64,000 nucleotides of DNA from positions 62,001-126,000 of the forward strand of contig CCEZ01000019.1 in the NCBI GenBank assembly GCA_000751555.1, given 5' to 3'. Positions 54,517 to 62,241 of the stretch are shown here, piece after piece (positions within the stretch are counted from its first letter, which is position 1; each line of letters begins with the position of its first letter). The position numbers were made by a program, and so were the translations under genes. The notes under the pieces were generated by a model. The model did not search any database, was not told where the DNA came from, and saw nothing but the letters and a program-made list of their open reading frames with translations. This DNA comes from Anaerosalibacter massiliensis (GTDB taxonomy: Bacteria > Bacillota > Clostridia > Tissierellales > Sporanaerobacteraceae).

Positions 54517-55519
54517 CTGATTCACCCTCCTTTATTATATTTCCACTATTTAATATGTCTTCTGGTATGTTTAATTTGAGTTTCTTTGCTATTTGTTCAT
54601 TTATTGTAAGCTCAGTCTCAGTTAAATTGGCAACTGGAATATCTTTTATATCTTTTCCTTTTAATATATCAACGGCCATAAGACCTGTTTTATATCCAAG
54701 TTTATAATAATCAAGTCCTTCACATGCTAATGCCCCATTTTTAACCATAGGCTCATCTACACCTATCGTTCCTATATTATTTTCTACAGCAACTTTAGAA
54801 ATAATAGGCATACTGGAAGCTATCAAATTATCAGATGGAAGAAATAAAAAATCTATTTCTTTTATTTTTGCATTTAATGCTGATTCTATTTCGGATGAAT
54901 TTGTAACTGGAATCTCTACTATAGATATTCCCGTTTTTTTAGAAACTTCCTTAGCTTTATCTACTTGAACATGGGAATTGACCTCGCTTGTATTATATAT
55001 AATCCCTACCTTTTTTGTATTGGGAAATAGTTTCTTTCCTAATTCAAGTTGTTTATCTATGGGAACTATATCAGTAGTACCTGTTATATTTCCATCAGGA
55101 GTATCTATATCTTTTACCAGTCCTGCTGAAATAGGATCAGTAATTGCTGTGAAAAGTATTGGTATTTCATTAGTAGATTGTAAAGCTGATTGGGCTGACT
55201 GAGTAGAAATAGCTAGTATTAAGTCCTTTTTTTGGGAAACAAAATTATCAGATATAGTCTTAGTCAAGGCCATATCACCTTGAGCTAATTGAATATCAAT
55301 ATCAATATTTTTCCCATCTTCATAGCCTTTTTCTTTCAAGGCATGAATAAATCCATCCCTAGCACTATCTAACGCAGGATGTTCTATAATTTGACTAATT
55401 CCTATTGAAATTTTTTCCTGAGATTTTGTGGATGAGCATCCACTTAAAGATATGACAATTATAAATAACAAAATAAAGCCTAAGCATTTACTTAGACTGG
55501 TACATTTTTTTCCTACCAT
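54509..55519 (-). CDS. ABC transporter substrate-binding lipoprotein (COG2984, TrpX-like)
   Basis: A 336-residue lipoprotein: signal and lipobox LSGCSS with Cys28, then IGISQIIEHPALDSARDGFIHALKEKGYEDGKN, ILAISTQSAQSALQSTNEIPILFTAITDPISAGLV, DIVPIDKQLELGKKLFPNTKKVGIIYNTSEVNS. This is the ABC_sub_bind (DUF534) family; streptococcal members (TrpX) are linked to tryptophan uptake, but the ligand here is unknown. RBS AGGAGGA. First gene of the operon. Confidence 0.9.
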   Translation of the reverse strand: MVGKKCTSLSKCLGFILLFIIVISLSGCSSTKSQEKISIGISQIIEHPALDSARDGFIHALKEKGYEDGKNIDIDIQLAQGDMALTKTISDNFVSQKKDLILAISTQSAQSALQSTNEIPILFTAITDPISAGLVKDIDTPDGNITGTTDIVPIDKQLELGKKLFPNTKKVGIIYNTSEVNSHVQVDKAKEVSKKTGISIVEIPVTNSSEIESALNAKIKEIDFLFLPSDNLIASSMPIISKVAVENNIGTIGVDEPMVKNGALACEGLDYYKLGYKTGLMAVDILKGKDIKDIPVANLTETELTINEQIAKKLKLNIPEDILNSGNIIKEGESDE

Positions 55520-55579
55520 GCTACCGTCCTCCTAATTTCATATTTATTTTTTACTTCTAAAAACCTACCATTCTACTTT

Positions 55580-55593
55580 TAGCCCGAAGGCTA
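55580..55593 (-). promoter_or_regulatory. UUCG hairpin in the leader of the ABC operon
   Basis: On the minus strand TAGCC-TTCG-GGCTA, about 60 bases before the start codon, in a leader of about 110 bases rich in TAGTA repeats. No T-tract follows. I cannot match it to a known riboswitch. Confidence 0.4.
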
Positions 55594-55639
55594 GCTACTA
55601 TATTACTAAATCTACTATTAAAAATTAAATATGCTAAAC

Positions 55640-55695
55640 ATTATAAACTCTTAAATATAGTTTGTCAATAGGGTTAAACTTGAAAAAATTGACAA
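55640..55695 (-). promoter_or_regulatory. Promoter with flanking 8-bp inverted repeat for the ABC operon
   Basis: On the minus strand TTGACA (55668-55663), 17 bases, TATAAT (55645-55640). The -35 lies inside one arm of TTGTCAAT (55662-55669) / ATTGACAA (55688-55695), 18 bases apart. This may be an operator; the spacing does not fit the BirA box. Confidence 0.6.
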
Positions 55696-55717
55696 GGTAT
55701 CACTCTATTCCAAAATT

Positions 55718-56137
55718 CTAATCTAAAGGCGGTATAGATCTATGACCTACCCCTATTGCCAAATCATTTAAATGTAATAGTCCAATACTTATAAATAAAC
55801 ATACAACAATATGTTCCCCGAATCTAGCTATACCAATTTTACCACCGAAATTAAGTCCCATTGCTTTTGAATCTACCTGACTTATAGCATCCTTAGTTGC
55901 TCCTGCTACTGCCCCTTCATAAACATGCTCTTCTTTGATAATTCCTGTTTTTTTAGAGGCTACTAATGCCCTTTCTATTATTGTTGGAATTGAATTGATT
56001 AAATCTCCACCTATATCCACAGCTGTAGATTTTATATTCTGTTTTTCAAATTCCTTGACTAATATTTTTTCTTCTTGCCTAGTAGATACAGCTAGTTTTA
56101 TAGCTGCCTTTGCAATTTCCGTACTCTTACTTTCCAT
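55718..56137 (-). CDS. HutP family protein
   Basis: About 139 residues. The C-terminal LLHLNDLAIGVGHRSIPPLD, the central ERALVASKKTGIIKEEHVYEGAVAGATKDAI and N-terminal helices resemble HutP, the hexameric L-histidine/Mg2+-dependent RNA-binding antiterminator of Bacillus hut operons. No hut genes lie nearby, so the RNA target and the ligand are open; clostridial HutP-like proteins are often orphan. Start at 56137 after GGTGG; an ATG four codons earlier is possible. Confidence 0.8.
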   Translation of the reverse strand: MESKSTEIAKAAIKLAVSTRQEEKILVKEFEKQNIKSTAVDIGGDLINSIPTIIERALVASKKTGIIKEEHVYEGAVAGATKDAISQVDSKAMGLNFGGKIGIARFGEHIVVCLFISIGLLHLNDLAIGVGHRSIPPLD

Positions 56138-56216
56138 ATTTACCACCATCCTATGTACTTTAGTTTAAATTGTATATCTAAAATAATATTTTGTAAATAG
56201 TTAAAAACTCTTTTCC

Positions 56217-56455
56217 CTATACCATAGAAAATCCTAAAAAATCATATATTTCTAAATATGATTTCCAAAAAAAGTTCAATCTTTCCTCATCAAACATTAC
56301 TACATCCAATGTAACTACTACACTATTTCTAAAAGTATAGCTTCTTCCAATATTCTACCCTTCACCTAAATCATAAAGTTCTTTTAATTCAATAAATATA
56401 TCATCCTTATAATTAATTAAGCCTTTTGTATATCCTGATACAATAGCAATATTAA
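56217..56455 (-). pseudogene. Degraded gene with internal stop
   Basis: One reading frame carries protein-like sequence (IAIVSGYTKGLINYKDD, ELKELYDLGEG) up to an in-frame TAG, then continues (NIGRSYTFRNSVVVTLDVVM, FFWKSYLEIYDFLGFSMV) to a final TAG. No start codon with RBS precedes it. It fills most of the 457-base gap between hutP and the glutamate-cysteine ligase gene. Family not recognised. Confidence 0.5.
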
Positions 56456-56580
56456 TTTAAGATTGTTCATAATTACTCTACTTATTAAAGTCTCATAACT
56501 CTTATAAACTATCCTTAAATATAATTATCCTTAATATATAAGAGTATTATCCTACCTAAAAAGTTCATTTTATTTAAATA

Positions 56581-56616
56581 AAAAAATTAGTGGCATTTAA
56601 ATACCACTAATTTTTT
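56581..56616 (-). terminator. Terminator of glutamate-cysteine ligase gene
   Basis: A 13-bp perfect stem AAAAAATTAGTGG / CCACTAATTTTTT with a 10-base loop; the stop codon at 56607 is in the stem. Confidence 0.85.
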
Positions 56617-57911
56617 ATATCAACTAAATTAGTTATAACACACCAATCTAAAGCTTGTTTTTTATCTATATTATCTTTTTCCATAGTTATATCATAAGGT
56701 GTTTTTTTCTCATTAATCATTTTTTCTAATGGAGTAATATATTCTCTTTCTTCTTCATTTAATCCATCTTTTGCAACTTTTATAATATACTTAGCTATTT
56801 CATAAATAGTTTTATCTTTTAACTTCCCATCCAATCCTTTTTCAATTATATCTGTTTTAGCTTTATTTATGTCAAAAATACTTGTACTTCCAACGTAGTT
56901 ATATACTTTATCAATACTTTTCTCATTATATAATATTCCTTTTAATAGTGCAATTGCAGAGAAATTTAATGGATAAGGTATAGAATCCATCATTCTTACT
57001 TCCACATATTTTTTAGTTCTTACATCAGGAAAAAACATAGTTAAAACATGTTCTAATTCTTCTATTGAATAATCATCTGAATTAAAAACCTCCTTATAAG
57101 GCTTATCACCAGTATAGTAAAGTCTTTCTCCATTATCAATAAAAATAGGTGGTCTATTTAACACATATTCAGCATATTTTTTATATCCAAAGTCTTCATC
57201 TAATGCTATATCCACTATTCCACATCGATCACTATCACAATTTTCCCATATATGAGTTCTCAAATTTTTCTTATTCCATGTCTTTCCTTCAAAATAAAAA
57301 GCATTATCAAATATTGCATATATAACTGGAGAAATAATATTAGCTAATTTAAATTTCCTAATATAGTCTTCTTCAGACTTATAGTCAAAAGATACTTGTA
57401 AAGAAGCTGTACCTTTCATCATATTGTGAGCAAATGCACCCCTACTTTTAAAATATTCATACATATAGTCATATCTTTGTTTTGGCAATATTTTTATATC
57501 TGAAATTTTAGTTTCTGGTTGATATCCAGTGGTAATTAATGCCTGATTTTTTCTTTCTAAAATTGGAACTATTTCATTTAGAGAATTAAAATATTCTTTT
57601 TCTATCTCCTTTATATCTTTTTTTGCATTTATGCTCAATTCAAATTGGCTTCCTGGTTCAAGAGTTATAGTAGTTCCATTTTTATTAAGTCCAAGAAGAT
57701 ATTTTCCTTCATATATCCCTTTCCATCCTTTTGAAACCAATTCTTCTAAAGTTTCTTCCACCCCATTATCTCCATAATATGAAATAGTCTTAAAACTAGC
57801 TTTATCTATTATGAAATGTTCAAACTCTACACCTATCTTAAAGTCCTTTTTTTCTTTTTCATTGTCTTTAAAATATTTTTCTATTTCCTCTACTTGTCTT
57901 ATATAATCCAT
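56607..57911 (-). CDS. Glutamate--cysteine ligase (GCS2/EgtA-like)
   Basis: A 434-residue ATP-dependent ligase: FKIGVEFEHFIID near the start, TITLEPGSQFELSINAKKDIKEIE, MMKGTASLQVSFDY and YVEVRMMDSIPYPLNFSAIALLKGILYN. This is the GCS2-type family that includes plant-like gshA and EgtA. It would make gamma-glutamylcysteine. No gshB or fused ATP-grasp domain is visible, so gamma-Glu-Cys may be the end product or glutathione synthetase lies elsewhere. Monocistronic. Confidence 0.88.
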   Translation of the reverse strand: MDYIRQVEEIEKYFKDNEKEKKDFKIGVEFEHFIIDKASFKTISYYGDNGVEETLEELVSKGWKGIYEGKYLLGLNKNGTTITLEPGSQFELSINAKKDIKEIEKEYFNSLNEIVPILERKNQALITTGYQPETKISDIKILPKQRYDYMYEYFKSRGAFAHNMMKGTASLQVSFDYKSEEDYIRKFKLANIISPVIYAIFDNAFYFEGKTWNKKNLRTHIWENCDSDRCGIVDIALDEDFGYKKYAEYVLNRPPIFIDNGERLYYTGDKPYKEVFNSDDYSIEELEHVLTMFFPDVRTKKYVEVRMMDSIPYPLNFSAIALLKGILYNEKSIDKVYNYVGSTSIFDINKAKTDIIEKGLDGKLKDKTIYEIAKYIIKVAKDGLNEEEREYITPLEKMINEKKTPYDITMEKDNIDKKQALDWCVITNLVDIKN

Positions 57912-58052
57912 TAATATCCCTCACTTTTCATAAACCACTTTATTCCTTTATACCCCATAGTTATAATCTGACACTTATATATACCCATATAGTATATATT
58001 TAACATAAAGAATAATGATTAAAAATATGATACAATTATTACAGGTGATATT

Positions 58053-58490
58053 ATGAGAATATTATTAGATGGAGATGGTTGTCCTGTAGTGGATATTTCC
58101 ATTAAAATAGCAAAACTATATAAATTAGAAGTTATTATAGTTAAAAATTATCATCATGAAATATATGATGATTATGCTACTATTATTACTGTAGAGCCAA
58201 CTCCTGATAGTGCTGATTTTTATATTGTCAATGAAGCTAGAAAGGGAGATATAATTATTACACAAGACTATGGTTTGGCGGCTATGGCTCTTTCTAGAGG
58301 TGCATTTTGTATAAATCAAAATGGATTTATAATTGACTCTGAAAATATTGATGGACTGCTTAATAGGAGATATTTGAACCAAGAACTTCGTAGAAAACAC
58401 AAAAAATATTCTAAATTTAAGAAAAGAAATACTCAAGCTGACATAATTTTTGAAAAAAATCTTAAAAATTTAATAGAGAGCCAGCTATAA
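58053..58490 (+). CDS. YaiI/YqxD family protein (DUF188, UPF0178)
   Basis: A 145-residue protein: MRILLDGDGCPVVDISIKIAK, PTPDSADFYIVNEARKGDIIITQDYGLAAMALSRGAFCINQNG and the basic LRRKHKKYSKFKKR. The conserved acidic residues and fold resemble PIN-type nucleases, so a nuclease role is suspected. RBS CAGGTGAT. Single gene between convergent and divergent neighbours. Confidence 0.92.
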   Translation: MRILLDGDGCPVVDISIKIAKLYKLEVIIVKNYHHEIYDDYATIITVEPTPDSADFYIVNEARKGDIIITQDYGLAAMALSRGAFCINQNGFIIDSENIDGLLNRRYLNQELRRKHKKYSKFKKRNTQADIIFEKNLKNLIESQL

Positions 58491-58518
58491 ATATTTCTTT
58501 TCACAAATTAAACCCATA

Positions 58519-58824
58519 TTAATCATCTATCATATTATCCCTAAAAAACTTAATCAAACCATATTGAGCAAGGATTTCCATAAATTGAGTATCAAGAGAA
58601 GCTTCTAAGCCTTCTAACATTGCATTATCCTTATATCTTCTTTCATTTTCTTTAATTTCTCTACTAAATATTTTATATGCTTCTTCTTTTGTATTACAAT
58701 CCTTTAGTAGATCAGCATATCTGTCATATTCTTTAGAAAGCTCATTCATAAAATAATTATCTAGTTCTGTATATCTACTTTCATATTCTTTCAGCACTTC
58801 TTCTTTACTTTTTAACTTTATCAT
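58519..58824 (-). CDS. Small hypothetical protein, helical
   Basis: About 101 residues, strongly charged and predicted helical (EEVLKEYESRYTELDNYFMNELSKEYDRYADLLKDC, REIKENERRYKDNAMLEGLEASLDTQFMEIL). No signal or membrane segment and no known motif. The ATG at 58824 has AAGGAAG eight bases upstream; a GTG three codons earlier overlaps it. It ends 29 bases from the convergent yaiI gene. Coding is supported by RBS and composition. Confidence 0.65.
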   Translation of the reverse strand: MIKLKSKEEVLKEYESRYTELDNYFMNELSKEYDRYADLLKDCNTKEEAYKIFSREIKENERRYKDNAMLEGLEASLDTQFMEILAQYGLIKFFRDNMIDD

Positions 58825-58997
58825 ATATGCCACTTCCTTTTAAATAAGTAATACATATATTATACACTAAATTTTCTTAATTTTCTATATTTGATTGTTT
58901 GCATAAAATAAGAATAACAATTCCTAAAAATTTACTTTTCTTTAGTTTTTCAAATAATTAAGAAAAATGAAAAAAGAAGTCCTTATCGATTATAATT

Positions 58998-59056
58998 ATA
59001 AAACTATTACTATAGTAGATAAAAGTATATTGAAATAGTTTTATTTTTTTATCTAC
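58998..59056 (+). promoter_or_regulatory. Interleaved inverted repeats in the leader of the DUF438 gene
   Basis: Arms 58998-59008 / 59034-59044 (11 bp, containing AAAACTATT / AATAGTTTT) and 59015-59024 / 59047-59056 (GTAGATAAAA / TTTTATCTAC) alternate as A-B-A'-B'. They could form a pseudoknot or two exclusive hairpins. The remainder of 58834-59151 is AT-rich without other signals. Confidence 0.35.
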
Positions 59057-59151
59057 ATCAGAGTTATATTTAATATAACAAATACACAATATAAATATAA
59101 CTAAAAAGGGTAATATATAAATGAATATATTTTAAGCTGGAGGTGCCCGTT

Positions 59152-60363
59152 ATGAGCGAATTAATAAATAATAGAGAATATAGACAGGAAATATTGAAAG
59201 AAGTTATTAGAGAACTCCATGCTGGAAAAACTGTAGAGGAAGTGAAAACTAAATTTGGTGAAGCTATAGAGGGAGTTTCTCCATCAGAAATATCCGCTAT
59301 GGAACAGCAATTAGTTAAAGAAGGTTTGCCAATAGAAGAAATTCAAAATCTATGTGATGTTCATGCCGCAGTATTTAAAGGTTCTATTGAAGAAATACAT
59401 CATCCCGAAGAAGTGCCAGGACATCCCATTTATACTTTAAGAAAAGAGAATGACGCTATTCAAGAGTATATTTTAGAAAATATTAATCCCCACCTAGATA
59501 AGTTCATTAAAAAAGATAATGAGGACAATATAAATAATCTTATAGAAGATATTAATTTACTTTGGGATATTGACAAACATTATAGTAGAAAAGAAAATTT
59601 AATTTTCCCTTATTTAGAAAAATACAATATTACAGCTCCACCAAAAGTAATGTGGGGAGTAGATGATGATATCAGGGCATTATTGAAAGATATTAAACTA
59701 ATGCTTAAAGATTATAGGGGTAATAAAGATGAAGTAGATGAAAAAATTAAACATGCAATACATCAAATTGAAGAAATGATTTTTAAAGAAGAAAGTATAT
59801 TATTCCCTATGGCTTTAGAAACATTAACTGAAGATGAATGGATAGAAATATATGATGAAAGTGATGAAATAGGCTATGCCCTGATTTCTCCAGATACTAG
59901 GTGGAAATTAAAAAGAATCAATATAGATAAAAAAGAAGAAAATGATCCTATGAAAGATGGATATGTAAAATTTGAGACAGGGGTTCTCTCTTCAAAAGAA
60001 ATAAATCAAATACTTAATGCTATACCAGGAGATATGACCTTTATTGATAAAAATGATATTGTAAAATATTTCTCCCAAGATGAAAATAGGATATTCCCTC
60101 GTACAAAAGCTGTAATAGGACGAAGTGTACAAAATTGTCATCCACCTGCTAGCGTTCATATAGTCGAAGAAATATTAAATGACTTCAAGTCCGGGAAAAA
60201 AGATAATGAAGATTTCTGGATTAAAATGGGAGATTTATATGTACTAATTAGATACTTTGCCATTAGAGATGAAAATGGTGAATACTTAGGTACATTAGAA
60301 TTTACACAAAACATTGCTCCAATAAAAGCATTAGAAGGGGAGAAAAGATTATTATCTAAATAA
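59152..60363 (+). CDS. DUF438 - hemerythrin - PAS domain protein
   Basis: About 403 residues in three parts: DUF438 (1-80, REYRQEILKEVIRELHAGKTVEEVKTKFGEAIEGVSPSEISAMEQQLVKEG), a hemerythrin HHE domain (95-235) with metal ligands in HPIYTLRKENDAI, DIDKHYSRKENLIFPYLE and HQIEEMIFKEESILFPMA, and a C-terminal PAS-like domain (280-395, DMTFIDKNDIVKYFSQDENRIFPRTKAVIGRSVQNCHPP). Such proteins are thought to sense O2, NO or redox state. The ATG at 59152 has GGAGG eight bases upstream. Confidence 0.9.
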   Translation: MSELINNREYRQEILKEVIRELHAGKTVEEVKTKFGEAIEGVSPSEISAMEQQLVKEGLPIEEIQNLCDVHAAVFKGSIEEIHHPEEVPGHPIYTLRKENDAIQEYILENINPHLDKFIKKDNEDNINNLIEDINLLWDIDKHYSRKENLIFPYLEKYNITAPPKVMWGVDDDIRALLKDIKLMLKDYRGNKDEVDEKIKHAIHQIEEMIFKEESILFPMALETLTEDEWIEIYDESDEIGYALISPDTRWKLKRINIDKKEENDPMKDGYVKFETGVLSSKEINQILNAIPGDMTFIDKNDIVKYFSQDENRIFPRTKAVIGRSVQNCHPPASVHIVEEILNDFKSGKKDNEDFWIKMGDLYVLIRYFAIRDENGEYLGTLEFTQNIAPIKALEGEKRLLSK

Positions 60364-60540
60364 TTTAACTCTATATCATTAATACTTTCTATTTCTATCA
60401 CATTTTCCTCCAAAAATTTAGCTTTTAAAAAATAAATGGACAGCAGCCAATGGAAATTCCAAAGCAAAGATTTGTAAAATAAAAGCGTCCTATTTATAAT
60501 AGTTTTACCACTAAACTCAAATAAAAAGGATGTTGATAAA

Positions 60541-60618
60541 ATGAACAAAAGTTATTTAAAACAAATGCTCACTTATATTAATATAAATATATCATATTGG
60601 AAAAAATCAATAGTTTAA
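60541..60618 (+). other. Possible 25-codon peptide ORF
   Basis: ATG AAC AAA AGT..., 25 codons (MNKSYLKQMLTYINI...), ten bases after AAGGA, in the 430-base gap between the DUF438 gene and fprA. Composition is ordinary for AT-rich noncoding DNA, so support is weak. The rest of the gap holds only the terminator at 60754. Confidence 0.15.
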
Positions 60619-60753
60619 AAGATAGAAGAGAAAAACATTCCATAAAACTTTCAACATGTAAGTTTAATAAAAAGAAAATTATCATTATAAAATTTGAAGC
60701 TAAACTTCTAGGAATTTCATGACATAATAACTAGATATTTTATTATTAAATAA

Positions 60754-60787
60754 AAAACCCTAACTAATTTTCACTAGTTAGGGTTTT
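60754..60787. terminator. Bidirectional terminator before fprA 3' end
   Basis: A 13-bp perfect stem AAAACCCTAACTA / TAGTTAGGGTTTT with an 8-base loop, seven bases beyond the fprA stop; T-tracts both ways. Confidence 0.88.
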
Positions 60788-60793
60788 AACTTC

Positions 60794-61981
60794 CTATAAA
60801 TTTTTAGCAAAATCTATTCCAAACTCTCTGCAACGTTCTAATCCTTCTTCATCTGGGTTCCATAATTCTTTTATGCCATTATTTATTACTTCAAATTTTG
60901 CATCTTTTAATCTTTCTGTTATAATCTTTACTGATTCACCACTCCATCCATAGGAACCAAAAGCAGCTGCTTTTTTATTCTTAAATCCTAAACCTTTTAC
61001 CATGTCAAGAATTCCTGATATAGAAGATAGTATACTATTGTTTACTGTAGATGCTCCTACTAGTACTGCATCTGATTTAAACATTTCAGTTATAACATCA
61101 TTCTTATCTGAATTTGCTGCATTGAATAGTTTTACTGCAACATCTTTATTCTCCGACTTAATACCTTCTGCAATAGCTTCTGCCATTCTTCTTGTAGCAT
61201 TCCACATACTATCATACACTATAGTGATTTGATTTTCCTTATAATCTTTTGCCCATTCTAAATACTTTCCTATAATTTGAGCTGGATTATCTCTCCATAT
61301 GATACCATGACTTGTTGCTATCATATTTACTGGTAAATTAAATCCTAAAATTTCTTCAATTTTCCTTGTTACAAGAGGGCTAAATGGAGCTAATATATTT
61401 GCATAGTATTTCATTGCTTCTTGATATAATTCTGCTTGGTCCACTAAATCATTGTACATCAAATCAGATGCATAATGTTGACCGAAGGCATCGTTACTAA
61501 ATAATATATTCTCACCATCCATATATGTAAACATGCTATCCGGCCAATGGAGCATCTTTGCTTCAATAAATGTAAGCTTATTTTCTCCAATATCTAATGT
61601 ATCTCCTGTTTTCACTTCAACAAAATTCCAATCTTCGTGATAATGGGCCTTCAATATTTTTGCACCAGCAGCTGTACAATAAATAGGTACGTCGGGTATT
61701 TCCTTCATAAGTAATGGCAATGCACCACTATGATCTACTTCAGCATGGTTTGCAATTATATAATCTATTTCATTTAGGTTTATTTCTTTTTTAAGATTTT
61801 CAACAAATTCTTCATCAAAAGGTTTCCACACAGTATCAATTAGTACATTCTTTTCATCCCTTATTAAATAGGAATTATAGGAAGTTCCTCTATGTGTAGA
61901 ATATTCATCTCCATGAAATCTTCTAAGTTGCCAATCAATTTTTCCTACCCAAGTTACCTTATCAGTCATTTTAAAACTCAC
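60794..61981 (-). CDS. fprA: FprA-type flavodiiron protein (O2/NO reductase)
   Basis: A 395-residue flavodiiron protein. The N-terminal metallo-beta-lactamase domain (1-250) carries the di-iron ligands HAEVDHSGALP and MLHWPDSMFTY...NDAFGQHYAS, with a later histidine in TSHGIIW; the C-terminal flavodoxin domain (255-395) has the FMN loop VYDSMWNATRRMAEAI. It reduces O2 to water or NO to N2O in anaerobes. The start is GTG 61981 (AGG seven bases upstream) or ATG 61969; both are plausible. Its upstream region is occupied by the TnpB-related element. Confidence 0.93.
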   Translation of the reverse strand: MSFKMTDKVTWVGKIDWQLRRFHGDEYSTHRGTSYNSYLIRDEKNVLIDTVWKPFDEEFVENLKKEINLNEIDYIIANHAEVDHSGALPLLMKEIPDVPIYCTAAGAKILKAHYHEDWNFVEVKTGDTLDIGENKLTFIEAKMLHWPDSMFTYMDGENILFSNDAFGQHYASDLMYNDLVDQAELYQEAMKYYANILAPFSPLVTRKIEEILGFNLPVNMIATSHGIIWRDNPAQIIGKYLEWAKDYKENQITIVYDSMWNATRRMAEAIAEGIKSENKDVAVKLFNAANSDKNDVITEMFKSDAVLVGASTVNNSILSSISGILDMVKGLGFKNKKAAAFGSYGWSGESVKIITERLKDAKFEVINNGIKELWNPDEEGLERCREFGIDFAKNL

Positions 61982-61998
61982 AATATTACCTGGTTTCT

Positions 61999-62030
61999 AA
62001 AATCATATTAAATAGTATAAATATGATTTT
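61999..62030 (-). promoter_or_regulatory. Hairpin between element end and fprA RBS
   Basis: An 11-bp perfect inverted repeat AAAATCATATT / AATATGATTTT with a 10-base loop, about ten bases upstream of the fprA RBS. It may weaken read-through or translation of fprA. Confidence 0.4.
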
Positions 62031-62031
62031 T

Positions 62032-62241
62032 CACTTATTATTAAGTGGTAGCATCACAGGATTCAGCTACTAGGGTATAGCCTCTTGACTATAAATCTTA
62101 TATAGCCTTATCTACATTTAGTATATAAGTACAACAAGATTAAAGGTGTTACCTTTCCCTATAGTTTATATCTAAATTGTTAAAGGCTTTTCCTTCTAGG
62201 TGTCCTTTAACAAGATAAAACTTAAGGTTAAGAGGCTATAC
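62032..62241 (-). ncRNA. Structured 3' region of the TnpB-related element (omega-RNA-like)
   Basis: On the minus strand GTATAGCCTCTT (62241-62230, covering the tnpB stop) pairs perfectly over 12 bp with AAGAGGCTATAC (62086-62075). Inside are TTGTTAAAGG / CCTTTAACAA (10 bp, 62177-62213) and AAAGGT / ACCTTT (62142-62156). Behind it a terminal hairpin CACTTA / TAAGTG lies at 62032-62047. Position after and overlapping the tnpB 3' end is that of TnpB guide RNAs. Expression is inferred. Confidence 0.5.

Noticed and set aside
55520-55640. T-box riboswitch before the importer operon
   Set aside because: No AGGGUGGNACC-type T-box sequence and no terminator/antiterminator pair; only one UUCG hairpin is present.
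60156-60548. Minus-strand frame at the end of the DUF438 gene
   Set aside because: Half of it is antisense to the PAS-like domain, and no RBS precedes its start.
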